A program made the position numbers and the translations under genes. Shown here one piece after another: positions 1 through 5,148 of a stretch of 6,856 nt of DNA. Below the pieces are notes generated by a model. That model searched no databases. It saw only the letters and a program-made list of their open reading frames with translations, and was not told the origin of the DNA. Positions within the stretch are counted from its first letter, which is position 1; every line of letters starts with the position of its first letter. This DNA is from JALYJZ01 sp964476895 (GTDB taxonomy: Bacteria; Patescibacteriota; SICC01): assembly GCA_964476895.1 (NCBI GenBank), contig CAYZCS010000038.1, forward strand, positions 1 through 6,856, given 5' to 3'.

Positions 1-177
<177 letters not shown>

Positions 178-186
178 ACGAAAGAA

Positions 187-192
187 AGTATA
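187..192 (-). promoter_or_regulatory. Putative -10 box of fusA
   Basis: TATACT on the minus strand, separated from the fusA ATG by nine bases (178-186, TTCTTTCGT) that contain no SD site. A weak -35 (TTCCAC, 210-215) lies 17 bases further upstream. If used, transcription would begin within a few bases of the start codon, giving a nearly leaderless fusA mRNA. The element lies in the 39-base gap after the HEPN gene. Motif seen; function inferred. Confidence 0.5.
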
Positions 193-216
193 CGGCAACC
201 TTGTAGCGGGTGGAAC

Positions 217-732
217 CTATAGCCTCTTAACCCTTGCCAGTAATTCGCTGACATAGCCGAGAGTTTCATTCAGGTCGGGATAAAAATTTGAAGGATGCCC
301 ACATTCGTTTCGCTTATTCAGAAGGCCGTGCAGTGCCTTCATAACCGTCTTGCCGTATGCACCGACCTTCTTCCCAGCCTCGATGACCTGAAAATCAGAT
401 ACGTCTCGAAAGTCGACGGCTGCATTGATGTTCCAAGCTGAATATTCTCTTTGTACTACCGCCAGATATTTGTCCGCCAGTAGCTCGTGGAGATAGTCCA
501 TAAGCCCCGCCCAGGCCAGCACATGTGCTGCTCGATAGAGGCCCTGCTCTATGGCACGTAGACTCTCCCGAAAAAGCTCATCCTGCAGCAGCGTCAATCC
601 TGCAAGGGTCTGGTAGGTGTCCTCGATAGTGATGACGCGAGAAGCGGCAGCCTCATGTTTTGCGACTAGTCGCTTGCCAGTAGCTTGCAGGGCACTAATC
701 CGGCGAACAATATCAGGTATCTTTTCCTGCAT
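217..732 (-). CDS. HEPN-domain-like protein, putative RNase toxin of a two-gene module
   Basis: A 171-residue, mostly helical protein that I assign to the HEPN superfamily by pattern. A helical pair at about residues 51-87 (with RESLRAIEQGLYRAAHVLAW) is followed by RNECGH at 141-146. This matches the R-x4-H catalytic motif of HEPN ribonucleases found in toxin-antitoxin, abortive-infection and CRISPR-linked proteins. The motif is intact, so metal-independent RNA cleavage is plausible but inferred. The start at 732 is chosen because a GAGGAGG SD site (739-745) sits six bases upstream; an in-frame GTG at 798 would add an unlikely cysteine-rich leader. The gene overlaps the end of the DUF5343-like gene by 20 bp, so the two are probably co-translated. 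It ends 39 bp before fusA. The region is less GC-rich than its neighbours (26 of 60 bases at 241-300). A non-enzymatic helical bundle is the main alternative. Confidence 0.7.
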   Translation of the reverse strand: MQEKIPDIVRRISALQATGKRLVAKHEAAASRVITIEDTYQTLAGLTLLQDELFRESLRAIEQGLYRAAHVLAWAGLMDYLHELLADKYLAVVQREYSAWNINAAVDFRDVSDFQVIEAGKKVGAYGKTVMKALHGLLNKRNECGHPSNFYPDLNETLGYVSELLARVKRL

Positions 733-1360
733 CGGCAGCCTCCTCGCCGAGGCTAAGCAAGTGCTTGCGCATTGACGCGAACAGCTTGTCGTACACATCT
801 GCCTCCGCCGTTGCGGGTAGCTCCAGCTGAAGCGTAATATTCAGGGAAAGATCGCCGGGCGTACTACTGGAAACCTGCCGACTGATTCCAGTTTTCGAGC
901 CTGGCGTAGCAGCAGTTTCCTTCGCAATGCCTGTCGGTGCAGCACTAAAGTCCCCAAACTTCGTAAGCGCCTGGAACGTTTGGACACACATAGTCTGGGC
1001 ACCTACGCCAAGGTTGGTGTTCGCACGAACGTAGTCGCGAAGTGCCTCCGCATCTTTTCTATCCGCGTCTGGGTAAACATTAAAAAGGTCGGCATATGCC
1101 TTGCGCACTGCATCAGCGATCTGAGCCTTGTCCTGGGCATTCTGCCGCCGGAACGCTGACCACAGGCCTGTCGGTGTACCGGCCTGGTCAATCAGTCCGA
1201 TGTGCTTGAAGACGGGAATCATGCTCCGGTCATTGCTACTTTTATACCCAACAGAAGCAAGCCATTGATGGGTAACTTTTTCGGGCCGCCCGAAAGAGCC
1301 CACCCGCTCGAGTAGATCTTTCATTTTGCCAGCGACTTTTGTGTACGGAAGGTTGGTCAT
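713..1360 (-). CDS. DUF5343-family-like protein, partner of the HEPN gene
   Basis: A 215-residue protein resembling DUF5343, recognised from memory of the family. Residues 1-135 contain the pattern NLPYTKVAGK, then a region with GYKSSNDRSMIPV (38-50) and FKHIGLID, then GTPTGLW and AYADLFNVYP. The segment around residues 25-70 looks like a winged helix-turn-helix (inference). A polar Ser/Thr/Gly-rich linker (about 136-170) leads to a C-terminal strand-helix unit (171-205, SLNITLQLELPA then YDKLFASMRKHLL) that is commonly seen at the end of such proteins. The start at 1360 is supported by AGGAGG four bases upstream. It is first in a two-gene operon with the HEPN gene, overlapping it by 20 bp. 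That order suggests an antitoxin, regulator or sensor, but no function is established. The pair differs from its neighbours in SD use and base composition, suggesting transfer. Confidence 0.75.
   Translation of the reverse strand: MTNLPYTKVAGKMKDLLERVGSFGRPEKVTHQWLASVGYKSSNDRSMIPVFKHIGLIDQAGTPTGLWSAFRRQNAQDKAQIADAVRKAYADLFNVYPDADRKDAEALRDYVRANTNLGVGAQTMCVQTFQALTKFGDFSAAPTGIAKETAATPGSKTGISRQVSSSTPGDLSLNITLQLELPATAEADVYDKLFASMRKHLLSLGEEAADAGKDT
739..745 (-). promoter_or_regulatory. Shine-Dalgarno site deciding the HEPN gene start
   Basis: GAGGAGG on the minus strand, six bases before the ATG at 732 and inside the 3' end of the upstream DUF5343-like gene. It fixes the start and supports translational coupling of the pair. 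Most other genes in the window lack an SD site. Confidence 0.8.
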
Positions 1361-1364
1361 AGTA

Positions 1365-1370
1365 CCTCCT
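1365..1370 (-). promoter_or_regulatory. Shine-Dalgarno site of the DUF5343-like gene
   Basis: AGGAGG on the minus strand, four bases before the ATG at 1360. It is a full consensus site, in contrast to the SD-less genes around it. Confidence 0.85.
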
Positions 1371-1388
1371 AATTAATTGGTAGATACT

Positions 1389-1416
1389 ACTTTAGCGAAT
1401 TAGCCATATACGTCAA
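1389..1416 (-). promoter_or_regulatory. Putative promoter of the DUF5343-like/HEPN operon
   Basis: On the minus strand a good -35 (TTGACG, 1411-1416) is followed after 16 bases by TAAAGT (1389-1394). An alternative -10, TAGTAT (1384-1389), would give a 21-base spacer. Downstream is an AT-rich leader with the 8-bp palindrome AATTAATT, a possible operator, before the SD site. This is the only gene start in the window with a conventional -35/-10/leader/SD layout. The rest of the 87-bp gap 1361-1447 shows nothing else I can support. Confidence 0.5.
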
Positions 1417-1447
1417 CCCTTGGTATGCCGAGGATCCCCTTGAGCAG

Positions 1448-2113
1448 CTACGCGGCTTCCCGCGCAAGCTGATAGAGCATGTTCCGGGCGGTCCGGATCT
1501 CCGCCTCGGTGGCGAGTCGCTCGTCCAGTACGATGCTCACCCCGGTCGGCTGGCAATCGTCGAGCTGCTTGTCTTTCCATTCCGCCGGATACTCGTCCTC
1601 CAGGTTGTAGGCAACAAACGCGCCGTTCTCGACGACGCCGAAGTCGTGGTGAACCCGTACGCCTCTCAGGGCTCCCGACTCCCCTTGCTTGTGCGCGAAG
1701 TCGAACGTCAGCCGGACATGCGTCGCTTCTTCGAAGGCCCGCTCGGTCGGACTGAGCGGTCGGGTGACCAAGACGGCGGTCTTTTCGAGAACCTGCCCCG
1801 CCTCGTATCCCTCCTGGATCAGCGTCACCCACCGTTCGGAATCCCCGAGCCGCCAGACGGCTGCCGAGTCGGACGCCATCGGTGCATCGAGTCCGTACAT
1901 CGCCCCGACCCGTTCATGGAGCGTATTGATCGCATCAAAATGCTCCTCAAGAAACTTAGCATCCGGCATCTCTTCTATGTGCATGAAGGCAAGCACTGCT
2001 TGGCGGATCTTTGCTCGCTCGTCATCACTCACATCCGGCAGTTCCAGTGGTGCCGCGTCGGGCTGCCGATCCGCGACGATCCTGTGAATCTCGTCGCTGA
2101 ATTCATCGAGCAA
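1448..2113 (-). CDS. Hypothetical protein, start uncertain (TTG 2113 or ACG 2191)
   Basis: I do not recognise this family. Read from the TTG at 2113 it is 221 residues, acidic and soluble, with no signal peptide, membrane segment or obvious catalytic motif. A helical N-terminal half (DEFSDEIHRIV, then DERAKIRQAVLAFMH) is followed by a likely alpha/beta C-terminal half with strands such as HVRLTFDFAH and VRVHHDFGVV. The start is the main problem. The frame is open upstream to a TAG at 2206-2208, and the extra codons read like a normal hydrophilic N-terminus (SEPTDTEKLREAEQDPARN). No ATG, GTG or TTG occurs there, but an ACG at 2191 lies eight bases after an extended -10 (TGATACGAT). That is the same spacing as at two other starts in this window. 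The real product may therefore be 247 residues, begun at ACG or at an ATG lost by mutation. TTG 2113 has neither an SD site nor a promoter. Confidence 0.7.
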   Translation of the reverse strand: MLDEFSDEIHRIVADRQPDAAPLELPDVSDDERAKIRQAVLAFMHIEEMPDAKFLEEHFDAINTLHERVGAMYGLDAPMASDSAAVWRLGDSERWVTLIQEGYEAGQVLEKTAVLVTRPLSPTERAFEEATHVRLTFDFAHKQGESGALRGVRVHHDFGVVENGAFVAYNLEDEYPAEWKDKQLDDCQPTGVSIVLDERLATEAEIRTARNMLYQLAREAA

Positions 2114-2199
2114 TTCTATCGAGATCCGCCGGTTGCGGGCCGGATCCTGCTCCGCTTCACGAAGCTTTTCGGTATCGGTCGGTTCGCTCGTGACGTGCT

Positions 2200-2208
2200 A
2201 TCGTATCA
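2200..2208 (-). promoter_or_regulatory. Putative extended -10 upstream of the 1448-2113 gene
   Basis: TGA-TACGAT on the minus strand fits an extended -10 (TGnTAnnnT). It lies just after the phosphatase stop codon and eight bases before the ACG codon at 2191. It supports a translation start near 2191 rather than at 2113. Motif seen; function inferred. Confidence 0.45.
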
Positions 2209-2212
2209 CGGC

Positions 2213-3055
2213 TCAACCGGCCTTTTCGATCAAACTCGGATACCGCTCCGCACCCTCAAGCAGCTCCTCGTCCGTATATGTCGGATGCTCGATGCGGACC
2301 CAGGCGTCGCTGGAACGTGACCGGTCCCACGGGCAGACCGAACGGCGGAACATCACCTTGCGCGCCAGCTCGGAGGCCGGGTTGTCCGGATCCAGGCGCC
2401 GCGTGTAGTGGATCACCTGGCAATTATGTGACTTGTTCTTGCCGCTCTTGTCATTGATCCATTCAAAGAACTTCACCTCGTCCATCTTCTCGAGCGGCAC
2501 GCGGGCGGCGTCGATCACCTCGCCATGGGTCACCAAGATCGCCTTGCCGCGCTCGGGAATCCGGCCGGCGTCCACGTCGCGATGCAGCGTCTGGAGCACG
2601 CGGTCGAACCGCATCGCCACGTCGATCACCCGCTCCCCGTTCGGCGGCCGCCAGAAGAGCGGGTTCGCCTTCCGCTGTTTCATCTGGGCCTGGTAGTCCG
2701 AGGTCTCGAACTGCTCCGGCGGCGGGCTCTCGATGCTGCCCCAGTCGCGCTCGTGGAGGTACGGACTGCGCTGCCAGTTCGGGCCGTCTACGCCGAGCAG
2801 CCCGGCGGTCTCGCGCGTCCGCACGAAGTAGCTGAAGAACCGGGCGTCGAACCGCTCGGCGATCTCCGCGCGGATGTACTCGCCGGCCGCCTTGGCCTGC
2901 TCGCGCCCCTTGCCAGTCAGGCGCGTCTGCCAGTTCTTTGCCTTGGCGAAGGCATCCGTGTAGGCCCGGGCGTTCCCCGCTTTAATCTCCTCCTTCACCA
3001 GGTTGGCTTCGGATTGTCCGTGCCGGACGAGAACAACGTCTGCGGGGAGGGCCAT
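2213..3055 (-). CDS. Histidine phosphatase superfamily protein (phosphoglycerate mutase-like)
   Basis: A 280-residue cytoplasmic branch-1 histidine phosphatase. The phosphoryl-accepting His is in VRHGQSEAN (H12, paired with R11). A phosphate-binding Arg is in YFVRTRET (R79). The acidic proton donor is probably E102 in HERDWGS. The second catalytic His is in LVTHGEV (H177). All core residues are present, so it should be active as a phosphatase or mutase. The substrate cannot be told: the family includes phosphoglycerate mutases and broad phosphomonoesterases. Compared with cofactor-dependent phosphoglycerate mutase it has an insertion at about residues 108-140 and a C-terminal extension of roughly 50 residues, so a true glycolytic role is not supported. 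The ATG at 3055 follows TATACT by six bases with no SD site. It lies 39 bp downstream of the Nudix-family gene, which could hint at a shared role in phosphate-metabolite turnover. Confidence 0.9.
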   Translation of the reverse strand: MALPADVVLVRHGQSEANLVKEEIKAGNARAYTDAFAKAKNWQTRLTGKGREQAKAAGEYIRAEIAERFDARFFSYFVRTRETAGLLGVDGPNWQRSPYLHERDWGSIESPPPEQFETSDYQAQMKQRKANPLFWRPPNGERVIDVAMRFDRVLQTLHRDVDAGRIPERGKAILVTHGEVIDAARVPLEKMDEVKFFEWINDKSGKNKSHNCQVIHYTRRLDPDNPASELARKVMFRRSVCPWDRSRSSDAWVRIEHPTYTDEELLEGAERYPSLIEKAG

Positions 3056-3061
3056 GGGTTC

Positions 3062-3089
3062 AGTATAGCCCCTAACGTGAGCGGGTCAG
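3062..3089 (-). promoter_or_regulatory. Putative promoter of the histidine phosphatase gene
   Basis: On the minus strand CTGACC (3084-3089, four of six matches to a -35) is followed after 16 bases by TATACT (3062-3067). Only six bases then separate it from the ATG at 3055, which puts the expected transcription start on or next to the start codon. There is no SD site. Leaderless expression is inferred. Confidence 0.55.
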
Positions 3090-3094
3090 GGCAT

Positions 3095-3493
3095 TCAGGC
3101 GATTCCTGCGTCGCGAATCGTCTGCCGGTTATCCAGCGCAATCTCAAGCCCGTCGATCTCGGAGGGGTCGAACCACTGCACCTCGTTCCCTTCGCCGCCG
3201 CCCGGCTCGCTCGTCTGCACGCGGAACGTCAGCGGGATGCACGGCTGCCCCGGATGCCGGTCCGGATCGTCGTAGTAGTGGCCGGTGAACTCGACCGAAT
3301 CGGCCGAACTGATGCCGGCCTTCTCACGGAGGCGCCGACGCACGGCCTCTTCCAGCCGCTCGCCGGGCTGCACGTAGCCGGCGATCAGCTCCCACGTCCC
3401 GGCGTCCGGATCCTTGCTGCGCTTGCGGAGCAGGACCTTCCCCTCCGGATTCGTCACGATGGCCGAGACGGCCAGGATGTTCCCGTCGTTCAT
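3095..3493 (-). CDS. Nudix hydrolase-family protein with degenerate Nudix box
   Basis: A 132-residue protein with the Nudix fold pattern: a strand LAVSAIVTNPEGKVLLRKRS, then TWELIAGYVQPGE, and a Nudix helix. Nudix enzymes hydrolyse nucleoside diphosphates linked to another group X, using Mg2+ held by glutamates of the GX5EX7REUXEEXGU box. Here the box spans G39 to I61. G39, E45, R53, E57, G60 and I61 fit, but the expected E at 54 is R and the expected E at 58 is K. Two of the three glutamates of the REUXEE segment are thus replaced by basic residues. Activity may be lost or altered, and the protein may bind a nucleotide ligand instead. The ATG at 3493 follows TACTAT by six bases without an SD site. 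It lies between a gene of unknown function and the histidine phosphatase. Fold assignment is secure; function is not. Confidence 0.88.
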   Translation of the reverse strand: MNDGNILAVSAIVTNPEGKVLLRKRSKDPDAGTWELIAGYVQPGERLEEAVRRRLREKAGISSADSVEFTGHYYDDPDRHPGQPCIPLTFRVQTSEPGGGEGNEVQWFDPSEIDGLEIALDNRQTIRDAGIA

Positions 3494-3499
3494 GGGGCT

Positions 3500-3508
3500 A
3501 TAGTAACA
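3500..3508 (-). promoter_or_regulatory. Putative extended -10 of the Nudix-family gene
   Basis: TGT-TACTAT on the minus strand fits an extended -10 and is followed by six bases and then the ATG at 3493. It sits in the 18-bp gap after the stop of the upstream gene. There is no SD site and no clear -35. Motif seen; function inferred. Confidence 0.5.
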
Positions 3509-3511
3509 AAC

Positions 3512-4081
3512 CTAGCTCGCCACGCTCGGCTCCGCCTGGCGTAGCGCCACCCGATACGTAGTCTGGATATCGAACTCGCTCTCGTGATGCCGGCAGGAAT
3601 CGCCCGGGGTGGGTTGGTCGTCTATCCCCGTGCAGGCATCACAGATCAGCCCTGCCTCCTCTGAATCCTCTCTCACCACCGCCACCAGGCCTTCGCCGAG
3701 ATCGATTTCAAACTCAACGCCGTAGTCGTTGGGCCGGTCGGCCAGCATAGCCTCCAGATCCGCAACCTGCTCGAACAGCGCTTCGACTTTCCACTCGCCG
3801 GAGAATTGCACGCTTTTCGGGATTGGCAAGCCACCATCCGGCGTGTACCGAGCCGCTCGGATTCGGTCAGCCGAGATAGTCTCGATGCCGAGCAAGCGGA
3901 GCGTCTCCTGGAAGCTTTCTTTTAGCCGGGCCTGGCGATTATCCTGCGCATCCGACCACTCGGACCCTTCAAACACCGCTACCTCATCGTCCGGTCGCTC
4001 CTGCCGGCTCGCCGCGAACCGCATCGCTTCGATAGCGTGCGGGTATTCCCCCTTGTCCGTATGGACATCCAGCCGGTGCAT
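3512..4081 (-). CDS. Hypothetical acidic protein with a CxxC/CxHH cluster
   Basis: I do not recognise this 189-residue protein. It appears soluble, with no signal peptide or membrane segment. A helical, charged first half (about residues 40-80, with ARLKESFQETLRLLGIETIS) is followed by a probable beta-rich part (QFSGEWKVEALF, then YGVEFEIDLGEGLVAVV). C147, C150, C163, H165 and H166 lie within 20 residues of one another (CDAC, then CRHH) and could bind one Zn2+; metal binding is inferred. The start is set at the ATG at 4081 because TATACT ends six bases before it, exactly the spacing seen at the two genes downstream. An upstream in-frame ATG at 4099 would place that -10 box inside the coding sequence, so I reject it. 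The upstream gene ends 30 bp away. The neighbouring Nudix-family and phosphatase genes do not define its job. Confidence 0.75.
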   Translation of the reverse strand: MHRLDVHTDKGEYPHAIEAMRFAASRQERPDDEVAVFEGSEWSDAQDNRQARLKESFQETLRLLGIETISADRIRAARYTPDGGLPIPKSVQFSGEWKVEALFEQVADLEAMLADRPNDYGVEFEIDLGEGLVAVVREDSEEAGLICDACTGIDDQPTPGDSCRHHESEFDIQTTYRVALRQAEPSVAS

Positions 4082-4087
4082 GCAACC

Positions 4088-4093
4088 AGTATA
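4088..4093 (-). promoter_or_regulatory. Putative -10 box deciding the start of the 3512-4081 gene
   Basis: TATACT on the minus strand, six bases before the ATG at 4081; no SD site and only a weak -35. The spacing matches that at the histidine phosphatase and Nudix-family genes, which argues for leaderless translation from 4081. Confidence 0.5.
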
Positions 4094-4111
4094 CGTCATG
4101 CTCGCCGCCGT

Positions 4112-4540
4112 TTACGCCGGCGTCCGCCCGCCGGGATAGCCGCCAGGGTGACCGCCCTGTCCGCCGCGGTACCCTCCCCTCGCCCGCCGGGTTGCCCGCT
4201 CCAGCCGCTTCCGCTGGATGTCGTGCAGCTCGACGTCCGGCGTGATGTACGAAAGCGCCTCTTCCGCCAGCAGCGGCGAGCCCTGTTCCAGCGCCAGCTC
4301 GGCAGTCCGGAGCGTCAGGTCCGTGAGGTTCCGTCGGAATCGCATACGCAGCTCCGCAGGTACGTACCCGGCGACATCGAGCCCGTCGCGGACCATCCGG
4401 ATGTGCCGGATCGCCGTGCCGGGCTTTTCGATTTCCAACGCGTCCCGAATCTCAGCGTAGCCCAGCATGAAGTCGTAGGTCTCGCCGCATTCCCAGCGCT
4501 CCGGCCTGTGCCCCCTGGCCCATTCGGAGAACCTTCTCAT
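4112..4540 (-). CDS. Small hypothetical protein with Gly/RGG-rich C-terminal tail
   Basis: A 142-residue basic protein that I do not recognise. Residues 1-116 look all-helical, with segments such as YAEIRDALEIEK, PAELRMRFRRNLTDL and LAEEALSYI. The rest is a low-complexity tail with two RGG motifs (R121 and R125) and repeated GG steps with Tyr, His, Pro and Gln. Such tails in bacteria and eukaryotes usually bind RNA or promote self-association, so an RNA- or ribosome-related role is possible but inferred. The ATG at 4540 has no SD site; TATAGT lies eight bases upstream. The gene is first in the leftward run of accessory genes and is divergent from the plus-strand paralogue array, with only 35 bp between the two starts. 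Confidence 0.72.
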   Translation of the reverse strand: MRRFSEWARGHRPERWECGETYDFMLGYAEIRDALEIEKPGTAIRHIRMVRDGLDVAGYVPAELRMRFRRNLTDLTLRTAELALEQGSPLLAEEALSYITPDVELHDIQRKRLERATRRARGGYRGGQGGHPGGYPGGRTPA

Positions 4541-4548
4541 GTCATCAC

Positions 4549-4554
4549 ACTATA
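4549..4554 (-). promoter_or_regulatory. Putative leftward -10 in the divergent promoter region
   Basis: TATAGT on the minus strand, eight bases before the ATG at 4540, with no SD site. It is only four bases from the rightward extended -10 at 4559-4567, so the two promoters would overlap and RNA polymerase could probably occupy only one at a time. Confidence 0.45.
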
Positions 4555-4558
4555 CCTG

Positions 4559-4567
4559 TGCTAGGAT
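4559..4567 (+). promoter_or_regulatory. Putative rightward extended -10 in the divergent promoter region
   Basis: TGC-TAGGAT fits an extended -10 and lies eight bases before the ATG at 4576. No SD site and no clear -35 are visible. The same TGCTAnGAT form recurs before the second paralogue (5123-5131), suggesting shared promoter ancestry. Confidence 0.5.
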
Positions 4568-4575
4568 TTCCGGCT

Positions 4576-5046
4576 ATGGACAAGCTTCCACCGGAATCAT
4601 CCCGCCCCGACGCTTCCGAGCTCACCGACGACGAGCTCCGGGCGGCACATGATCGCGTGACGGCCGAGCACTACCTCGGGGAGGTTCCCCATACCTACGA
4701 TGAGCTCCTGGGCCGCCGCCGGTTGGAAGACCTCCCGGAAGATACCCCGCTGGGCCGCTTCTACCGCGAGCGCGTGCTTCCGATCGACGCCGCGCCGCCG
4801 GACGTGGATCCGTTCGACGCCTTGGCCTCCCGGATGTTCTATCGCCAGATCAGCGGCGTCCGGAAGAACCTTCGGGCGGGTCATCTGCCCTACATCGCCG
4901 TGAACCTCGCGACCGCTGACGTCGCCAGCGACCTCCGGGCGATGTTCAGGCGCCCGCCCGACCAGGTCCCGCTGACCGGATTCTTCCGCGATGCTAGCGA
5001 GGCGTGCAAGCGTCAGTTCGAGGAAACGGGCGAGTTGGACGTCTGA
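4576..5046 (+). CDS. Hypothetical protein, paralogue 1 of a three-gene tandem family
   Basis: A 156-residue acidic protein of a family I do not recognise. It shares a layout with the next two genes: an N-terminal acidic helix (LTDDELRAAHDRVTAEHYL), motif 1 LPEDTPLGRFYRERV (53-67), a middle segment with DPFDALASRMFYR (78-90), and motif 3 GFFRDASEACKRQ (135-147). No signal peptide, membrane segment or catalytic motif is evident; a helical bundle is likely. The ATG at 4576 is preferred over a GTG at 4558 because that GTG lies inside the predicted -10 element and the paralogue similarity begins later. It is first in a three-gene plus-strand run and divergent from the RGG-tail gene. Motif 3 is the least conserved here (S and C replace A and F). 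Role unknown. Confidence 0.8.
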   Translation: MDKLPPESSRPDASELTDDELRAAHDRVTAEHYLGEVPHTYDELLGRRRLEDLPEDTPLGRFYRERVLPIDAAPPDVDPFDALASRMFYRQISGVRKNLRAGHLPYIAVNLATADVASDLRAMFRRPPDQVPLTGFFRDASEACKRQFEETGELDV

Positions 5047-5098
5047 CCCGCCGTGCCGACACGACCCTCCTGCTCCTTGCCAGGGCCGCGCTCCCGGG

Positions 5099-5117
5099 CG
5101 TATGGTTTGCCCATACG
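5099..5117. repeat. Perfect 7-bp inverted repeat upstream of paralogue 2
   Basis: CGTATGG (5099-5105) and CCATACG (5111-5117) flank the five-base loop TTTGC. The repeat covers the place where a -35 would lie relative to the extended -10 at 5123-5131, so it could be an operator for a dimeric regulator. No T-run follows, so it is a poor intrinsic terminator for paralogue 1. The surrounding 102-bp gap (5047-5148) contains no other gene that I can support. Confidence 0.45.
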
Positions 5118-5122
5118 GAACG

Positions 5123-5131
5123 TGCTACGAT
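5123..5131 (+). promoter_or_regulatory. Putative extended -10 of paralogue 2
   Basis: TGC-TACGAT fits an extended -10 and is 17 bases before the ATG at 5149. Unlike its neighbours, this gene has a short leader containing AGGA five bases before the start (5140-5143), so it may use weak SD-directed initiation. Confidence 0.45.
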
Positions 5132-5148
5132 ACCCCGCTAGGAAAAAC

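Noticed and set aside
217..798. Longer HEPN reading from a GTG at 798
   Set aside because: The added 22 residues are cysteine-rich and lie almost wholly in the upstream gene, whereas the ATG at 732 has a strong SD site at ideal spacing.
1411..1447. Possible terminator downstream of the 1448-2113 gene (around GGATCC)
   Set aside because: Only short, interrupted complementarity is present, with no T-run; the same bases are better explained as the -35 region of the next operon.
1646..2320. Plus-strand open frame of about 224 codons opposite the 1448-2113 gene
   Set aside because: No promoter, SD site or motif supports it, and the minus-strand frame has better protein-like composition and an upstream -10. 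The choice is less certain than elsewhere because neither product is recognised.
2213..3055. Naming the histidine phosphatase gpmA (glycolytic phosphoglycerate mutase)
   Set aside because: Catalytic residues are shared by the whole superfamily, and the insertion and C-terminal extension do not fit a typical glycolytic enzyme.
2525..3544. Long plus-strand open frame (about 339 codons) across the phosphatase and Nudix-family genes
   Set aside because: It is antisense to two genes with clear family motifs, and its translation is rich in Arg, Leu, Pro and Val without recognisable domains, as expected of a GC-rich shadow frame.
4082..4099. Start of the CxxC/CxHH protein at the ATG at 4099
   Set aside because: The first codons would be the TATACT hexamer itself; the ATG at 4081 fits the six-base spacing found at other genes here.
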